This document shows positions 55,218 through 64,000 of a stretch of DNA of 64,000 nucleotides, piece after piece (within the stretch, counting starts at the first letter, position 1; every line of letters begins with the position of its first letter). Location of the stretch: assembly GCA_023248495.1 (NCBI GenBank), contig JAHFEK010000004.1:17044-81043 (forward strand), in the 5' to 3' direction. Under the pieces are notes generated by a model. The model ran no database searches, was not told where the DNA came from, and saw only the letters and a program-made list of their open reading frames with translations. The position numbers and the translations under genes were made by a program. Source of the DNA: Nitrospinales bacterium. GTDB taxonomy: Bacteria; Nitrospinota_A; UBA7883; JACRGQ01.

Positions 55218-56879
55218 TTAGAACTCCGGCGATATTTTCAGGGTTTCGCCCGCCTTGACCGAAACAGACTTTAGAAACGGCCTGGAACCTTTGCGAACCA
55301 CAAAAATATTATGATTGCCGGCGGATATATCTTTTAATTCCACCGGGAAAACGTTATAACTGCGCCCGTCCACCGTTACTTTATCGCCTTCTTTTGCCTC
55401 AACGATAAGCGTACAGGTGCCGGAACTCAATAGGCCGGATAATCCCCCGCCCTTCTTTTCCTCTTTGGGCTGATCCTTGGCTGCTTGAGCCGCTGCGGCT
55501 TGGGCATCTTCCTTTGCTTTTTCCTCTTTAGCCTTTTCTTCCTTTTCCTTCTTCGTTTCTTTATGCTTTGCCTCTTCCGGCTTTGCCGCTTTGACCGCAT
55601 TTTCCTTGGGCTTCGCCTCCGCGGACTGCGCCTCTTCCGGCTTTGCCGGTTTAACCGCATTTTCCTTTGGCTTCGCTTCCGCGGATTGCCCCTTTTCCGG
55701 CTTTACCGGTTTATTGGGCTTTGCCTCTTTGACTTTCGCTTCTTTCGGTTTTGCCGCTTTGGCCGCGTCTTCCTTCGGCTTTGCCTCTTCCGGCTTGATA
55801 GGCGGCTCCTTCGGCTTCTCGATGGCGCTGACGGCAACCGTGACGGCGCTTCCCGCATCCGCCTTCACCGTCTCTCCTTTTTTGCCGCCTGAAAAAACCA
55901 TGACCACCAAGCCGATCACCACCACCGCGCCCACGGCGCCGCCAATTATCAAACCCATGTTTTTTTTCTGGGGGTTGGTAATGCGGGCAGTCTCGTCGGC
56001 GGTTAACCGTTGCGTGGCGTTGCTGGAAGCTGGAACCGCCATATCGGCCTTGTATAGGCCCTTTTGCAACAGACGGAGCGCTTCGGCGAATTCCGTGCCG
56101 GTCTGAAACCGCTGCCCCGGCTCCTTGTTTAACGCTTTTTGCATAAATTGGTCGATGGCGCCCGGCAAGTCTATATTGAGTTTTCGGGGCGGAATCGGCT
56201 CTTCGTTCACCACGCGGTAAATGACGCTGGTAATGCTATCGCCGCCGAACGGTTTTTCGCCGGTGAGCATTTCGTAAAAAATAACGCCCAGGGCAAAGAG
56301 GTCGGCGCGGCCATCCACCTTGCGTCCGCGAATTTGCTCCGGCGCCATATAGCTGGGAGTGCCCAACACCGTGCCCGTGGTGGTCAGCGTGGAATTGGAA
56401 AGGCGCGCCAAGCCAAAATCGGCGATTTTCGGCACTTTGCCGCCCGCCATCATGATGTTCGCCGGCTTGATATCGCGGTGGACGATCCCTTTCTGGTGGG
56501 CATGATCCAATCCGTCGGCTATCTGGCGGACGATATCGATAATCTGGTCATAGTCATGGAACTTGCTCCCCTTGATCATGTCCTCAAGGGATCCCCCTTC
56601 CAGGAACTCCATGGCAATGTAGGTCAAGCTCCCTTCATCGCCAACGTCATAGATGGTGAGAATGTTTGAGTGCTGCAGCTGGGCGGTGGCACGCGCCTCG
56701 ACAAGGAAACGCTCTTTCACCTGAAGTTGCTCTTCGTCTTCTTTGTTCAAGCCAAAATGAATGACTTTAAGCGCAACCGTCCGCTCCAGCTTGGGATCGC
56801 GGCCTTTATAGACCACACCCATGGCCCCGCGGCCCAGTTCGCTCACTATTTCGAAGCGTCCTAATGTTTTGGGTATCAT
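55218..56879 (-). CDS. Transmembrane Ser/Thr protein kinase with Lys/Glu/Ala/Pro repeat linker and PEGA-like C-terminus
   Basis: ELGRGAMGVVYKGRDPKLERTVALKVI, HRDIKPANIMM, DFGLARLS, TM IGGAVGAVVVIGLVVMVF. Confidence 0.93.
   Translation of the reverse strand: MIPKTLGRFEIVSELGRGAMGVVYKGRDPKLERTVALKVIHFGLNKEDEEQLQVKERFLVEARATAQLQHSNILTIYDVGDEGSLTYIAMEFLEGGSLEDMIKGSKFHDYDQIIDIVRQIADGLDHAHQKGIVHRDIKPANIMMAGGKVPKIADFGLARLSNSTLTTTGTVLGTPSYMAPEQIRGRKVDGRADLFALGVIFYEMLTGEKPFGGDSITSVIYRVVNEEPIPPRKLNIDLPGAIDQFMQKALNKEPGQRFQTGTEFAEALRLLQKGLYKADMAVPASSNATQRLTADETARITNPQKKNMGLIIGGAVGAVVVIGLVVMVFSGGKKGETVKADAGSAVTVAVSAIEKPKEPPIKPEEAKPKEDAAKAAKPKEAKVKEAKPNKPVKPEKGQSAEAKPKENAVKPAKPEEAQSAEAKPKENAVKAAKPEEAKHKETKKEKEEKAKEEKAKEDAQAAAAQAAKDQPKEEKKGGGLSGLLSSGTCTLIVEAKEGDKVTVDGRSYNVFPVELKDISAGNHNIFVVRKGSRPFLKSVSVKAGETLKISPEF
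55571..55690. repeat. Two tandem 60-bp units inside the kinase linker, encoding about 20 aa each
   Basis: cctcttccggctttgccgctttgaccgcattttccttgggcttcgcctccgcggactgcg is followed immediately by a near copy; protein unit KPEEAQSAEAKPKENAVK(P/A)A. Confidence 0.85.
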
Positions 56880-57982
56880 ATTTCCAACGAAGTATATTTC
56901 ATATCAAGCGATTGCGACACCTCTTCGCAAGTTAACAAACCTTTATACACATTTACCCCGGGGCGTAAAAGCGCATTTTCACGAAGGGCCATTGTAATCC
57001 CTTTTTGCGCTATTTCAAAAGCATAAGGAAAGGTGGCGCTGGTGAGGGCAAGGGTGCTGGTACGGGGAACCGCCCCGGGCATATTCGCCACGCAATAATG
57101 GAGCACGCCATCCACCACATAAGTGGGGTCATGATGCGTGGTTGGACGGCTGGTCTCCACGCACCCCCCTTGATCCACCGAAACGTCTACAATGACCGCG
57201 CCAGGCTTCATTTCGGCCACCATCTGGCGTGTGACGAGCCGCGGCGCTTTGGCGCCGGGAATCAGCACCGCGCCAATAAGCAGATCGGCCTCGCGAGCGG
57301 CGGCGCGAATGGTAAGCGGATTAGCGTAGATGGTTTCCAGCCTTCCCCCGAAAATGTCGTCGAGATAGCGCAGCCGTTCAAGCGATTTGTCCAATAGTTT
57401 CACACGCGCGCCCATACCAACGGCTATTTTGGCGGCGTTGGCCCCCACTACCCCGCCACCGATAATAGTGACGCGCGCGGGCGCCACCCCCGGCACGCCT
57501 CCCAGCAGCACGCCGCGGCCGCCGTTGGCTTTTTCCAGGTATTTAGCCCCTTCCTGCACCGCCATCCGTCCGGCTATTTCGGACATCGGCACCAGCAATG
57601 GCAGCGAATGCCCTGGCCCACGCACGGTTTCATAAGCAATGCCGATGATCTTTTTTTCCAACAGCAGCTCGGTAAGCGTCTTGTCAGCCGCAAGATGGAG
57701 GAATGTGTAAAGGATTTGCCCTTCCCGCAGGTAGTCAAATTCGCCCTTGATCGGCTCCTTCACCTTCACCACCATCTCGGCGCGGGCCCAGATATCCGGC
57801 GCGGCGTCTACGATTTCGGCCCCCTCCACCCCATAGTCGGCGTCGGAAAAGCCGCTGCCATCTCCCGCCCCTTTTTCAACAAGAACGGTATGGCCGGCCA
57901 ACACAAGGCTCCGTGCCCCGGCGGGCACAAGCCCCACGCGGTATTCATCCGGCTTGACCTCCCGAGGAACGCCGATAATCAC
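56876..57982 (-). CDS. ald: Alanine dehydrogenase
   Basis: MIIGVPREVKPDEYRVGLVPAGARSLVLAGHTVLVEKGAGDGSGF, MSEIAGRMAVQEGAKYLE, VTIIGGGVVGANAAKIAVGMGA. Confidence 0.96.
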   Translation of the reverse strand: MIIGVPREVKPDEYRVGLVPAGARSLVLAGHTVLVEKGAGDGSGFSDADYGVEGAEIVDAAPDIWARAEMVVKVKEPIKGEFDYLREGQILYTFLHLAADKTLTELLLEKKIIGIAYETVRGPGHSLPLLVPMSEIAGRMAVQEGAKYLEKANGGRGVLLGGVPGVAPARVTIIGGGVVGANAAKIAVGMGARVKLLDKSLERLRYLDDIFGGRLETIYANPLTIRAAAREADLLIGAVLIPGAKAPRLVTRQMVAEMKPGAVIVDVSVDQGGCVETSRPTTHHDPTYVVDGVLHYCVANMPGAVPRTSTLALTSATFPYAFEIAQKGITMALRENALLRPGVNVYKGLLTCEEVSQSLDMKYTSLEI

Positions 57983-58036
57983 CCTTTTCGTCTCCCATTA
58001 AATGTTCCAGGCCGGAATCATTATATAATCCCGTAC

Positions 58037-58753
58037 ATGACGATGCATGATGAAAATATCAAGGAGCGGATCGCGCGCAACCTGGCCGAAATCAGGCGCA
58101 ACATCGCCGCCGCCTGTGCCCGCGCTGGCCGCAATCCCAACGGGGTGACCCTGGTGGCGGTCACCAAGACGGTGAGAGTGGATGCGGTTCGCGCGGCGCT
58201 GGCCTGCGGCGTTACGGTGGTGGGGGAAAACCGGGTGCAGGAGGCCCGCGAAAAATTCGCGGTGATTGGAAAAGCCGCCGAATGGCATCTCATCGGCCCT
58301 TTGCAGAAGAACAAGGTAAAATATATTTTCGATATTTTCAGCATGGTTCACTCGGTGGACAGCGTGGAACTTGCCCAGGAAATAAGCCGCCGCGCCGCCG
58401 CGCGGGAGACGGTGATGCCGGTGCTGCTGGAAGTGAACATAGGGGAAGAGGCGAGCAAGCATGGCATATCCCCCATTGACGCCGTTGACGTGGCGGCAAA
58501 GGTGGCGGCGCTGCCAAACGTACGGCTGTGCGGGCTGATGGCGGTGCCGCCGTATACTGACGACATGGAGACCTCCCGCCCCCATTTCGCGCGGCTACGG
58601 AACATCCGTGATGAAATTTTCGCCTTGGGGATGGAAAATGCCGCTATGGATGTATTATCATGCGGAATGACGTGCGACTATGTGGTCGCCGTGGAAGAGG
58701 GCGCCACCCACATTCGAATTGGAACGGGGATTTTTGGTGAACGGAAAACTTAA
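58037..58753 (+). CDS. YggS/PLPBP family pyridoxal-phosphate homeostasis protein
   Basis: VTLVAVTKTVRVDAVRAAL, VVGENRVQEAREKF, WHLIGPLQKNKVKYI; ATG at 58037 (track ORF start is too early). Confidence 0.93.
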   Translation: MTMHDENIKERIARNLAEIRRNIAAACARAGRNPNGVTLVAVTKTVRVDAVRAALACGVTVVGENRVQEAREKFAVIGKAAEWHLIGPLQKNKVKYIFDIFSMVHSVDSVELAQEISRRAAARETVMPVLLEVNIGEEASKHGISPIDAVDVAAKVAALPNVRLCGLMAVPPYTDDMETSRPHFARLRNIRDEIFALGMENAAMDVLSCGMTCDYVVAVEEGATHIRIGTGIFGERKT

Positions 58754-59546
58754 AGCGAAAAAAATCGGATTTATCGGTGGGGGCGCCATGGGAGAAGCCA
58801 TCATCGCGGGCCTGTTAAAGGCCGGAGTCTGTTCCGCCGAGGCTATCATGGTGTCAGACGCCTCCGCCGCGCGGCGGGAGCATTTGAAGGCGCGTCACGG
58901 CATCGCCGTCACCAATGACAATATGGCGGTAGTTTCGCACGCAAACGTTCTGGTACTGGCGGTGAAGCCGCAGGTTATGCCGGAAGTGCTGCGCGAAGTC
59001 GGGCACTCCATCCACGACGACGCGGTGGTGATCAGCATCGCCGCGGGCATTCGCATTGCCACGCTGATACAATCCGTCAAAGCGCGGCTGGTGCGCGCCA
59101 TGCCGAATGTTTGCGTCACTGTCGGGGAGGGAATAACCGCGTTGGTCTCCACCCCCCGCGTGGACGCCCACGACCGCGCCGTCACCGAAGAATTGTTCGG
59201 CGCCGTGGGAAGCGCGCTTTGGGTCGAAGAAGCAAAAATGGACGCCGTCACCGCCATTTCTGGAAGCGGGCCGGCATACGTCTTTTTGATTATGGAAGCG
59301 CTTATGCAAGCGGGAGTGGAAAACGGACTCACGCTGGAACAGGTGCGGGCATTGGTATACCAGACGGTGAAGGGATCCGCCGCGCTGGCGATGGAAGGGG
59401 AACACCCCGCCGTCCTGCGGGAGAGGGTCACCTCTCCCGGCGGCACCACCGCGGCGGCGCTGCACGAGCTTGAATCGCATGGGGTGCGCGCCGCCTTCCT
59501 GGCCGCCGTGGCCGCCGCCGTGCGGCGTTCGAAGGAACTGGGCTAA
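58737..59546 (+). CDS. proC: Pyrroline-5-carboxylate reductase
   Basis: KIGFIGGGAMGEAIIAGLL, LVRAMPNVCVTVGEGITAL, GSGPAYVFLIMEAL, RERVTSPGGTTAAALHELE; GTG start 58737. Confidence 0.95.
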   Translation: MNGKLKAKKIGFIGGGAMGEAIIAGLLKAGVCSAEAIMVSDASAARREHLKARHGIAVTNDNMAVVSHANVLVLAVKPQVMPEVLREVGHSIHDDAVVISIAAGIRIATLIQSVKARLVRAMPNVCVTVGEGITALVSTPRVDAHDRAVTEELFGAVGSALWVEEAKMDAVTAISGSGPAYVFLIMEALMQAGVENGLTLEQVRALVYQTVKGSAALAMEGEHPAVLRERVTSPGGTTAAALHELESHGVRAAFLAAVAAAVRRSKELG

Positions 59547-59842
59547 TGTTCGTATTCACCAATTTTATTGATGCCGTCGCCGGCATTCTGGATATGGCGC
59601 TTACGTTTTTTATGTGGCTGATTATCATCCGCGCGCTGCTTTCGTGGGTGTCACCCGATCCGTACAACCCGATCGTGCGGTTCTTGATGTCCGCCACCGA
59701 TCCCGTATTGCGGCCGGTTCAACGGATGCTGCCGCCGATGTCGGGACTCGACCTTTCGCCGTTGGTGGTTATCTTTATCATTTACTTCCTTCAGGCGTTT
59801 GTCGTCCGCACGCTCCACGATATCGCCATCCGTATGAACTGA
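59546..59842 (+). CDS. YggT family membrane protein
   Basis: IIIRALLSWVSPDPYNPIVRFLMSATDPVLRPVQRMLPPMSGLDLSPLVVIFIIYFLQ. Confidence 0.93.
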   Translation: MFVFTNFIDAVAGILDMALTFFMWLIIIRALLSWVSPDPYNPIVRFLMSATDPVLRPVQRMLPPMSGLDLSPLVVIFIIYFLQAFVVRTLHDIAIRMN

Positions 59843-59849
59843 TCCGCGC

Positions 59850-60146
59850 ATGAATGGGCCAATAACGGCGGCGGCTAACGGTACGCGGATAACCTGCCGC
59901 GCCGTTCCCGGCGCGTCGAAAAGCGCCGTCATGGAAATCACGGCGGAAGCGGTGCGCGTGCGCGTGGCGGCCCCCCCGGTGGAAGGGAAAGCGAACCGGG
60001 AGTTGGAACGTTTTTTAGCCAAAACACTGGGGCTTTCCAAAAGCTCCGTGGCGGTTATTAAAGGTGAAACGGGAAAAGTGAAAATGATTCTCGCGGCAGG
60101 CATCGCGCCGGATGAAGCAATGAAAAAAATAAAGGACTCCCTATGA
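59850..60146 (+). CDS. YggU/DUF167 family protein
   Basis: [65 protein letters not shown]. Confidence 0.93.
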   Translation: MNGPITAAANGTRITCRAVPGASKSAVMEITAEAVRVRVAAPPVEGKANRELERFLAKTLGLSKSSVAVIKGETGKVKMILAAGIAPDEAMKKIKDSL

Positions 60147-61183
60147 TAAAAACAGTCGAATTTGTGCAAAATGGCCACGTGACGCTCATCGATCAGCGGT
60201 TGCTCCCCACGGAAGAGGTAATCGTTACCTGCGCCACCTATCAAGAACTTGCCGAAGCGATACGGAATATGACCGTCCGCGGCGCACCGGCCATCGGGGT
60301 GAGCGCGGCAGGCGGTTGCGCGCTCGGCGCGCGGCAGATCGCCACGGACAACCTTGCCGCTTTTAAAACTGAATTTGAAGAAATTTGCCGCGTCATCGCC
60401 GGAACCCGCCCCACGGCGGTGAACCTCTTTTGGGCCGTGGACCGCATGCGCCGCGTGGCGGCGGCCCACAACGGCCCGGTGGCGGCGCTGAAACAGGCGC
60501 TCGTCACCGAGGCTGAAAAAATATTGGTGGAAGATCTCTTTATCAACGAAACCATGGGAAACAACGGTAGCGGGCTTCTGGCGGACGGCGACACCGTGCT
60601 CACCCACTGCAACGCCGGGGCGCTGGCCACCGCAGGGCACTTCGGCACCGCCCTCGGCGTTATCAAGGCGGCCCACCTTGCCGGGAAAAACATCAAGGTA
60701 TTCGCCGATGAAACGCGCCCCTTTTTACAAGGCGCACGCCTCACCGCATGGGAACTGAAAAAAGAAGGTATCGACGTGACCCTCATTACCGACAACATGG
60801 CCGGATACTTCATGAAAAAGGGGGCCATTAATAAAGTAATCGTCGGGGCGGACCGCATCGCGAGCAACGGCGATGCCGCCAACAAGATCGGCACCTACTC
60901 CGTGGCGGTGCTGGCAAAGGAACACAACATTCCTTTTTACGTGGCGGCCCCCCTTTCCACCATCGATTTCAACATCCCGGACGGCACCCATATCCCGATT
61001 GAAGAGCGCGACACCCGCGAGGTAAGCCACATCGGCAACCGGCAGATTGCCCCGGACGGCGTGCGGATACTTAACCCGGCGTTCGACGTTACCCCCAATA
61101 AATTTATTGCCGCCATCATCACCGAAAAAGGGGTGGCCGAGGCGCCGTTTATTGAATCGCTGGCAAAGCTGCGGCAATGCTGA
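60143..61183 (+). CDS. mtnA: S-methyl-5-thioribose-1-phosphate isomerase
   Basis: [74 protein letters not shown]. Confidence 0.95.
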   Translation: MIKTVEFVQNGHVTLIDQRLLPTEEVIVTCATYQELAEAIRNMTVRGAPAIGVSAAGGCALGARQIATDNLAAFKTEFEEICRVIAGTRPTAVNLFWAVDRMRRVAAAHNGPVAALKQALVTEAEKILVEDLFINETMGNNGSGLLADGDTVLTHCNAGALATAGHFGTALGVIKAAHLAGKNIKVFADETRPFLQGARLTAWELKKEGIDVTLITDNMAGYFMKKGAINKVIVGADRIASNGDAANKIGTYSVAVLAKEHNIPFYVAAPLSTIDFNIPDGTHIPIEERDTREVSHIGNRQIAPDGVRILNPAFDVTPNKFIAAIITEKGVAEAPFIESLAKLRQC

Positions 61184-61394
61184 TCCAAGCCGGTAAGGGA
61201 TGCATAGCCCGCATTATCCATAACAATGAGGGCTAAATTCCCGTACGGGCCGTAACACGCCGCCCCGCCGGGAAAAACTGGCGATAGGCGATAAGCCTGC
61301 CCTATCCATTCATCACTAAATTGCCTAGGGACGCACCGTCCACTTATGCTAGAATTGTAACGTTTCGGATGCACGATTTAATGAACAGGGAGAG

Positions 61395-61595
61395 ATGCCG
61401 ATGACGCTTGATGATATCCGGGAAATCGCCAAAGTAATGGGCATCCAATCCGTCCAGAGATACGAGAAAAAAGAAGACCTTATCTGGACTATCCAACTGG
61501 CCGAAGGCTTCACCGACTGCTACCTTCGCATCCCCGATTGCACCAACGAAAAGTGCCTCTGGTTCGATAACTGCATCAGGAAAATCGAAGACTGA
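61395..61595 (+). CDS. Small SAP/Rho-N-like protein with Cys cluster
   Basis: MTLDDIREIAKVMGIQSVQRYEKKEDLIWTIQLAEGFTDCYLRIPDCTNEKCLWFDNCIRKIED; no alternative overlapping gene. Confidence 0.65.
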   Translation: MPMTLDDIREIAKVMGIQSVQRYEKKEDLIWTIQLAEGFTDCYLRIPDCTNEKCLWFDNCIRKIED

Positions 61596-61621
61596 TTTTC
61601 CTCGCCCCTCACCGCCATCGA

Positions 61622-61756
61622 TCAAACGGTGTTGCCCTGCGAGACTGATTTTTTCTTCCGGCTGTAGAGTTTGGCCGAGGGTTTCACTTTCGTCGGCCGC
61701 GGCATCGGCGGCCGAACGCTTTTTTTAAGACGTCTCTTTTTCACCGTGGGCTTCAT
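61622..61756 (-). CDS. Very basic 44-aa small protein (tentative)
   Basis: Manual translation MKPTVKKRRLKKSVRPPMPRPTKVKPSAKLYSRKKKSVSQGNTV*. Confidence 0.35.
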   Translation of the reverse strand: MKPTVKKRRLKKSVRPPMPRPTKVKPSAKLYSRKKKSVSQGNTV

Positions 61757-61782
61757 GCATATCTCCCCCCGCGAGGCACGGA

Positions 61783-62229
61783 TCAATCCTGTTTCGAAGG
61801 CGGCTTTGGATGTCCAATGATAAATGGCGACGTCCGCTCGATTATTTTATCCACCTTTTCCACCGCTTCCTGCCCGCTGATGGCGCTCACGGGTTTCTCC
61901 TCTGCTGGCTGCACATCATCAAGCGTCGGCAATTTCTCCGCTGGCGCGGCGGCGGGAGCAGGAGCGTCGGGGGGCGGTTGCTGGACTTCCGCCATCTTGC
62001 CCTTCACAACAAAATGGTAGTAACCAAAAACCGCGGCCACAACGATGACAATAACGATAACCGGATTTATGGATCCACCCTTATCAGTTGGCGCTGGAGC
62101 GGCGGCGGCTTTTTTGGCGTCCTCCGCTTTCTGCTTCTGCTTCTTCAGGTACATTCGGACCTGAATACGGCAATGCGGACACTCCGTGACCAGATCGTCA
62201 ATCTCTTTGCGGCATTTGGGACACAACAT
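61783..62229 (-). CDS. Zinc-ribbon single-TM protein
   Basis: MLCPKCRKEIDDLVTECPHCRIQ zinc ribbon, TM NPVIVIVIVVAAVFGYYHFVV. Confidence 0.75.
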   Translation of the reverse strand: MLCPKCRKEIDDLVTECPHCRIQVRMYLKKQKQKAEDAKKAAAAPAPTDKGGSINPVIVIVIVVAAVFGYYHFVVKGKMAEVQQPPPDAPAPAAAPAEKLPTLDDVQPAEEKPVSAISGQEAVEKVDKIIERTSPFIIGHPKPPSKQD

Positions 62230-62344
62230 ACTTATGAATCCTCAAGTTACTTTTTATCCGGATCCGTACACTACAAAACTAGCATAGAAAACCGATATCG
62301 TTGAAAAAATCATGAACCTGGGCGGGGCGGTCAGAAAGCGACGC

Positions 62345-63076
62345 TTAAAACACCCACTTCACGCCGAAAGAATAAATCTGGTTGATATTTCCAATACCGT
62401 AAAAACGAAAGGAATCGTTGTGCGTAAGCAGACTGCTGGTGGTGGCAATATACACCTGCGTCCCCGGTTCCGGGTTGCCCGTCAGCGTCATGCCGATCGC
62501 ATCGCCTTGAACGCTTCCCATCCCCTCGCGCCATTGGTGGCCGTAAACAACCTCCAGCGCCGCCGGCGGGCCAAACGAAAGCAATATCCCCCCGGAAACC
62601 TCAAACGCGTTGGCAAACGCGCCGGAATACTCGGAGCGGTAATTCCCCGCATAATAGGTGACCGCCATTTCATCATCCAAACGGAGCCGCCCCTCGGTAG
62701 CCACCTCCCAACTGACAAATTGCCGCCCCGAACTGTTGTCGTTCGCCCCGGCCAGCCGTCCCTTGAGGGCCATCTGATACCCTTTGGCCGGCAAATTAAA
62801 AACCCGCCAACGCAACCCCAGCGGTATCAGTTCCAGATTGTCCGTTATGCCGTGACGTACATATAGCGCTGGCGTGGTGTACCATACTTCGCCGTCTTGC
62901 CGTTGGATGACATCCCCGCCCATGCCAATCTCGGTTTTTCCCTTTGGGAGAACGATGGATTCCCCCAGTTGGAGGGCTGACGGCACCTTCCCCCCGGCCG
63001 CCGAGGCCATATCCGGCAAAAGAAAAATTGCGCAAAAAAGCCCTGCAAAAATGTAGAACCGGTTTTTAAAGCGCAT
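62345..63076 (-). CDS. Outer-membrane beta-barrel-like protein
   Basis: Signal peptide-like start (FAGLFCAIFLLPDMASAAGG), alternating hydrophobic strands, terminal aromatic SFGVKWVF. Confidence 0.65.
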   Translation of the reverse strand: MRFKNRFYIFAGLFCAIFLLPDMASAAGGKVPSALQLGESIVLPKGKTEIGMGGDVIQRQDGEVWYTTPALYVRHGITDNLELIPLGLRWRVFNLPAKGYQMALKGRLAGANDNSSGRQFVSWEVATEGRLRLDDEMAVTYYAGNYRSEYSGAFANAFEVSGGILLSFGPPAALEVVYGHQWREGMGSVQGDAIGMTLTGNPEPGTQVYIATTSSLLTHNDSFRFYGIGNINQIYSFGVKWVF

Positions 63077-63182
63077 TGGCGGATTATATATACCAACACT
63101 CGGATATTCAATGCGTTAAAATGCGGAAAATGCCGCATATTTATGTTTCAACCATCCTGCCGTCTGATATAATTTGCAGTTC

Positions 63183-64000
63183 ATGGAACAGGAAGACCTT
63201 CGGCAAATCCCGGTAAACATCGAAGACGAAATGAAGTCTTCGTACCTCGATTACGCGATGAGCGTGATCGTGGGGCGCGCACTGCCCGATGTGCGCGACG
63301 GTCTCAAGCCGGTGCACCGCCGCTCGCTGTTCGCGATGCACGAAATGGGAAACAGCTACGGCAAAGCGTATAAGAAATCCGCCCGCATCGTCGGCGATGT
63401 TATCGGTAAATATCACCCGCACGGCGACAGCGCAGTGTACGACACCATAGTCCGCTTGGCGCAGGATTTTTCCATGCGCTATCCGCTGGTTGACGGACAG
63501 GGCAACTTCGGCAGCATCGACGGCGACGCCGCCGCCGCAATGCGGTACACGGAAGTGCGGATGCACCGCCTCACCGACGAAATGGTGGCCGATCTGGAAA
63601 AAGACACCGTCGACTTCACCCCGAACTACGACAGCTCGATGCGGGAGCCGTCGGTGCTCCCTTGCCGCTTCCCCAATCTTTTAGTGAACGGCAGTTCCGG
63701 CATCGCCGTCGGCATGACCACCAACGTGCCGCCGCACAACCTCGGAGAGGTCTGCGCCGCCGTTAAACATCTCATCGACAACCCCGATTGTTCCATCGAC
63801 GACCTCATCGCCATCGTGCCGGGGCCGGATTTTCCCACCGCCGGCATAATACTGGGCCGCGCCGGCATCCACAGCGCCTATCGCACCGGCAGGGGACACA
63901 TCAGCATCCGCGCGCGCGTGGAATTCGAGACCAATAAGCGGGGCGACCAGGAAAACATCATCATCACCGAGTTCCCCTATCAGGTGAACAAGGCCCGCAC
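63183..64000 (+). CDS. gyrA: DNA gyrase subunit A, truncated by right window edge
   Basis: [47 protein letters not shown]...[45 protein letters not shown]...AAAMRYTE; open to window end, absent from the ORF track. Confidence 0.96.
   Translation, partial: MEQEDLRQIPVNIEDEMKSSYLDYAMSVIVGRALPDVRDGLKPVHRRSLFAMHEMGNSYGKAYKKSARIVGDVIGKYHPHGDSAVYDTIVRLAQDFSMRYPLVDGQGNFGSIDGDAAAAMRYTEVRMHRLTDEMVADLEKDTVDFTPNYDSSMREPSVLPCRFPNLLVNGSSGIAVGMTTNVPPHNLGEVCAAVKHLIDNPDCSIDDLIAIVPGPDFPTAGIILGRAGIHSAYRTGRGHISIRARVEFETNKRGDQENIIITEFPYQVNKAR

Noticed and set aside
63420-63445. Quinolone-resistance substitution in gyrA
   Set aside because: The QRDR reads [10 protein letters not shown], with Ser and Asp at the usual resistance positions, i.e. 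wild-type-like.
1-64000. CRISPR array, integrase, toxin-antitoxin or phage-defence cassette
   Set aside because: No regularly spaced direct repeats and no proteins of those families were recognised in any reading frame inspected.

Overview
This is a bacterial chromosomal window, roughly 55-60% GC by eye, with about 55 supportable protein genes and two tRNAs. Most of it is ordinary housekeeping sequence: ftsH, metH, dut, dapL, folK, panB, ald, proC, mtnA, and gyrA truncated at the right edge. Two real edge genes are missing from the ORF track: a PAS/SpoIIE-type phosphatase at the left edge and gyrA at the right edge. A 57-codon DUF5989-like gene inside the window is also missing. Regions worth a second look: (1) Twin type IV pilin genes (6361-7557) whose ORFs and terminators are nearly identical but whose leaders have diverged except for short structured elements; the genes on both sides encode polytopic, glycosyltransferase-like proteins. 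(2) A glycan/carbamoyltransferase cluster (23.5-35.5 kb) next to tRNA-Arg. It carries an intact NodU/CmcH-type carbamoyltransferase plus SxtJ pair, and next to it what looks like a degenerate second pair: a truncated carbamoyltransferase-like protein without the His motif and a short SxtJ-like membrane protein. A methyltransferase and an SGNH hydrolase belong to the same cluster, and a tiny DUF5989-like gene lies on the opposite strand. (3) A six-gene amino-sugar operon (45.8-54.0 kb) with split and duplicated UDP-GlcNAc pathway functions. It has two GlmS paralogues, one with the catalytic N-terminal Cys replaced by Ser, and a nucleotidyltransferase lacking the canonical GxGTR motif. No CRISPR array, rRNA, integrase or transposase gene was recognised. 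All family calls are by reading the sequence; no database search was run.
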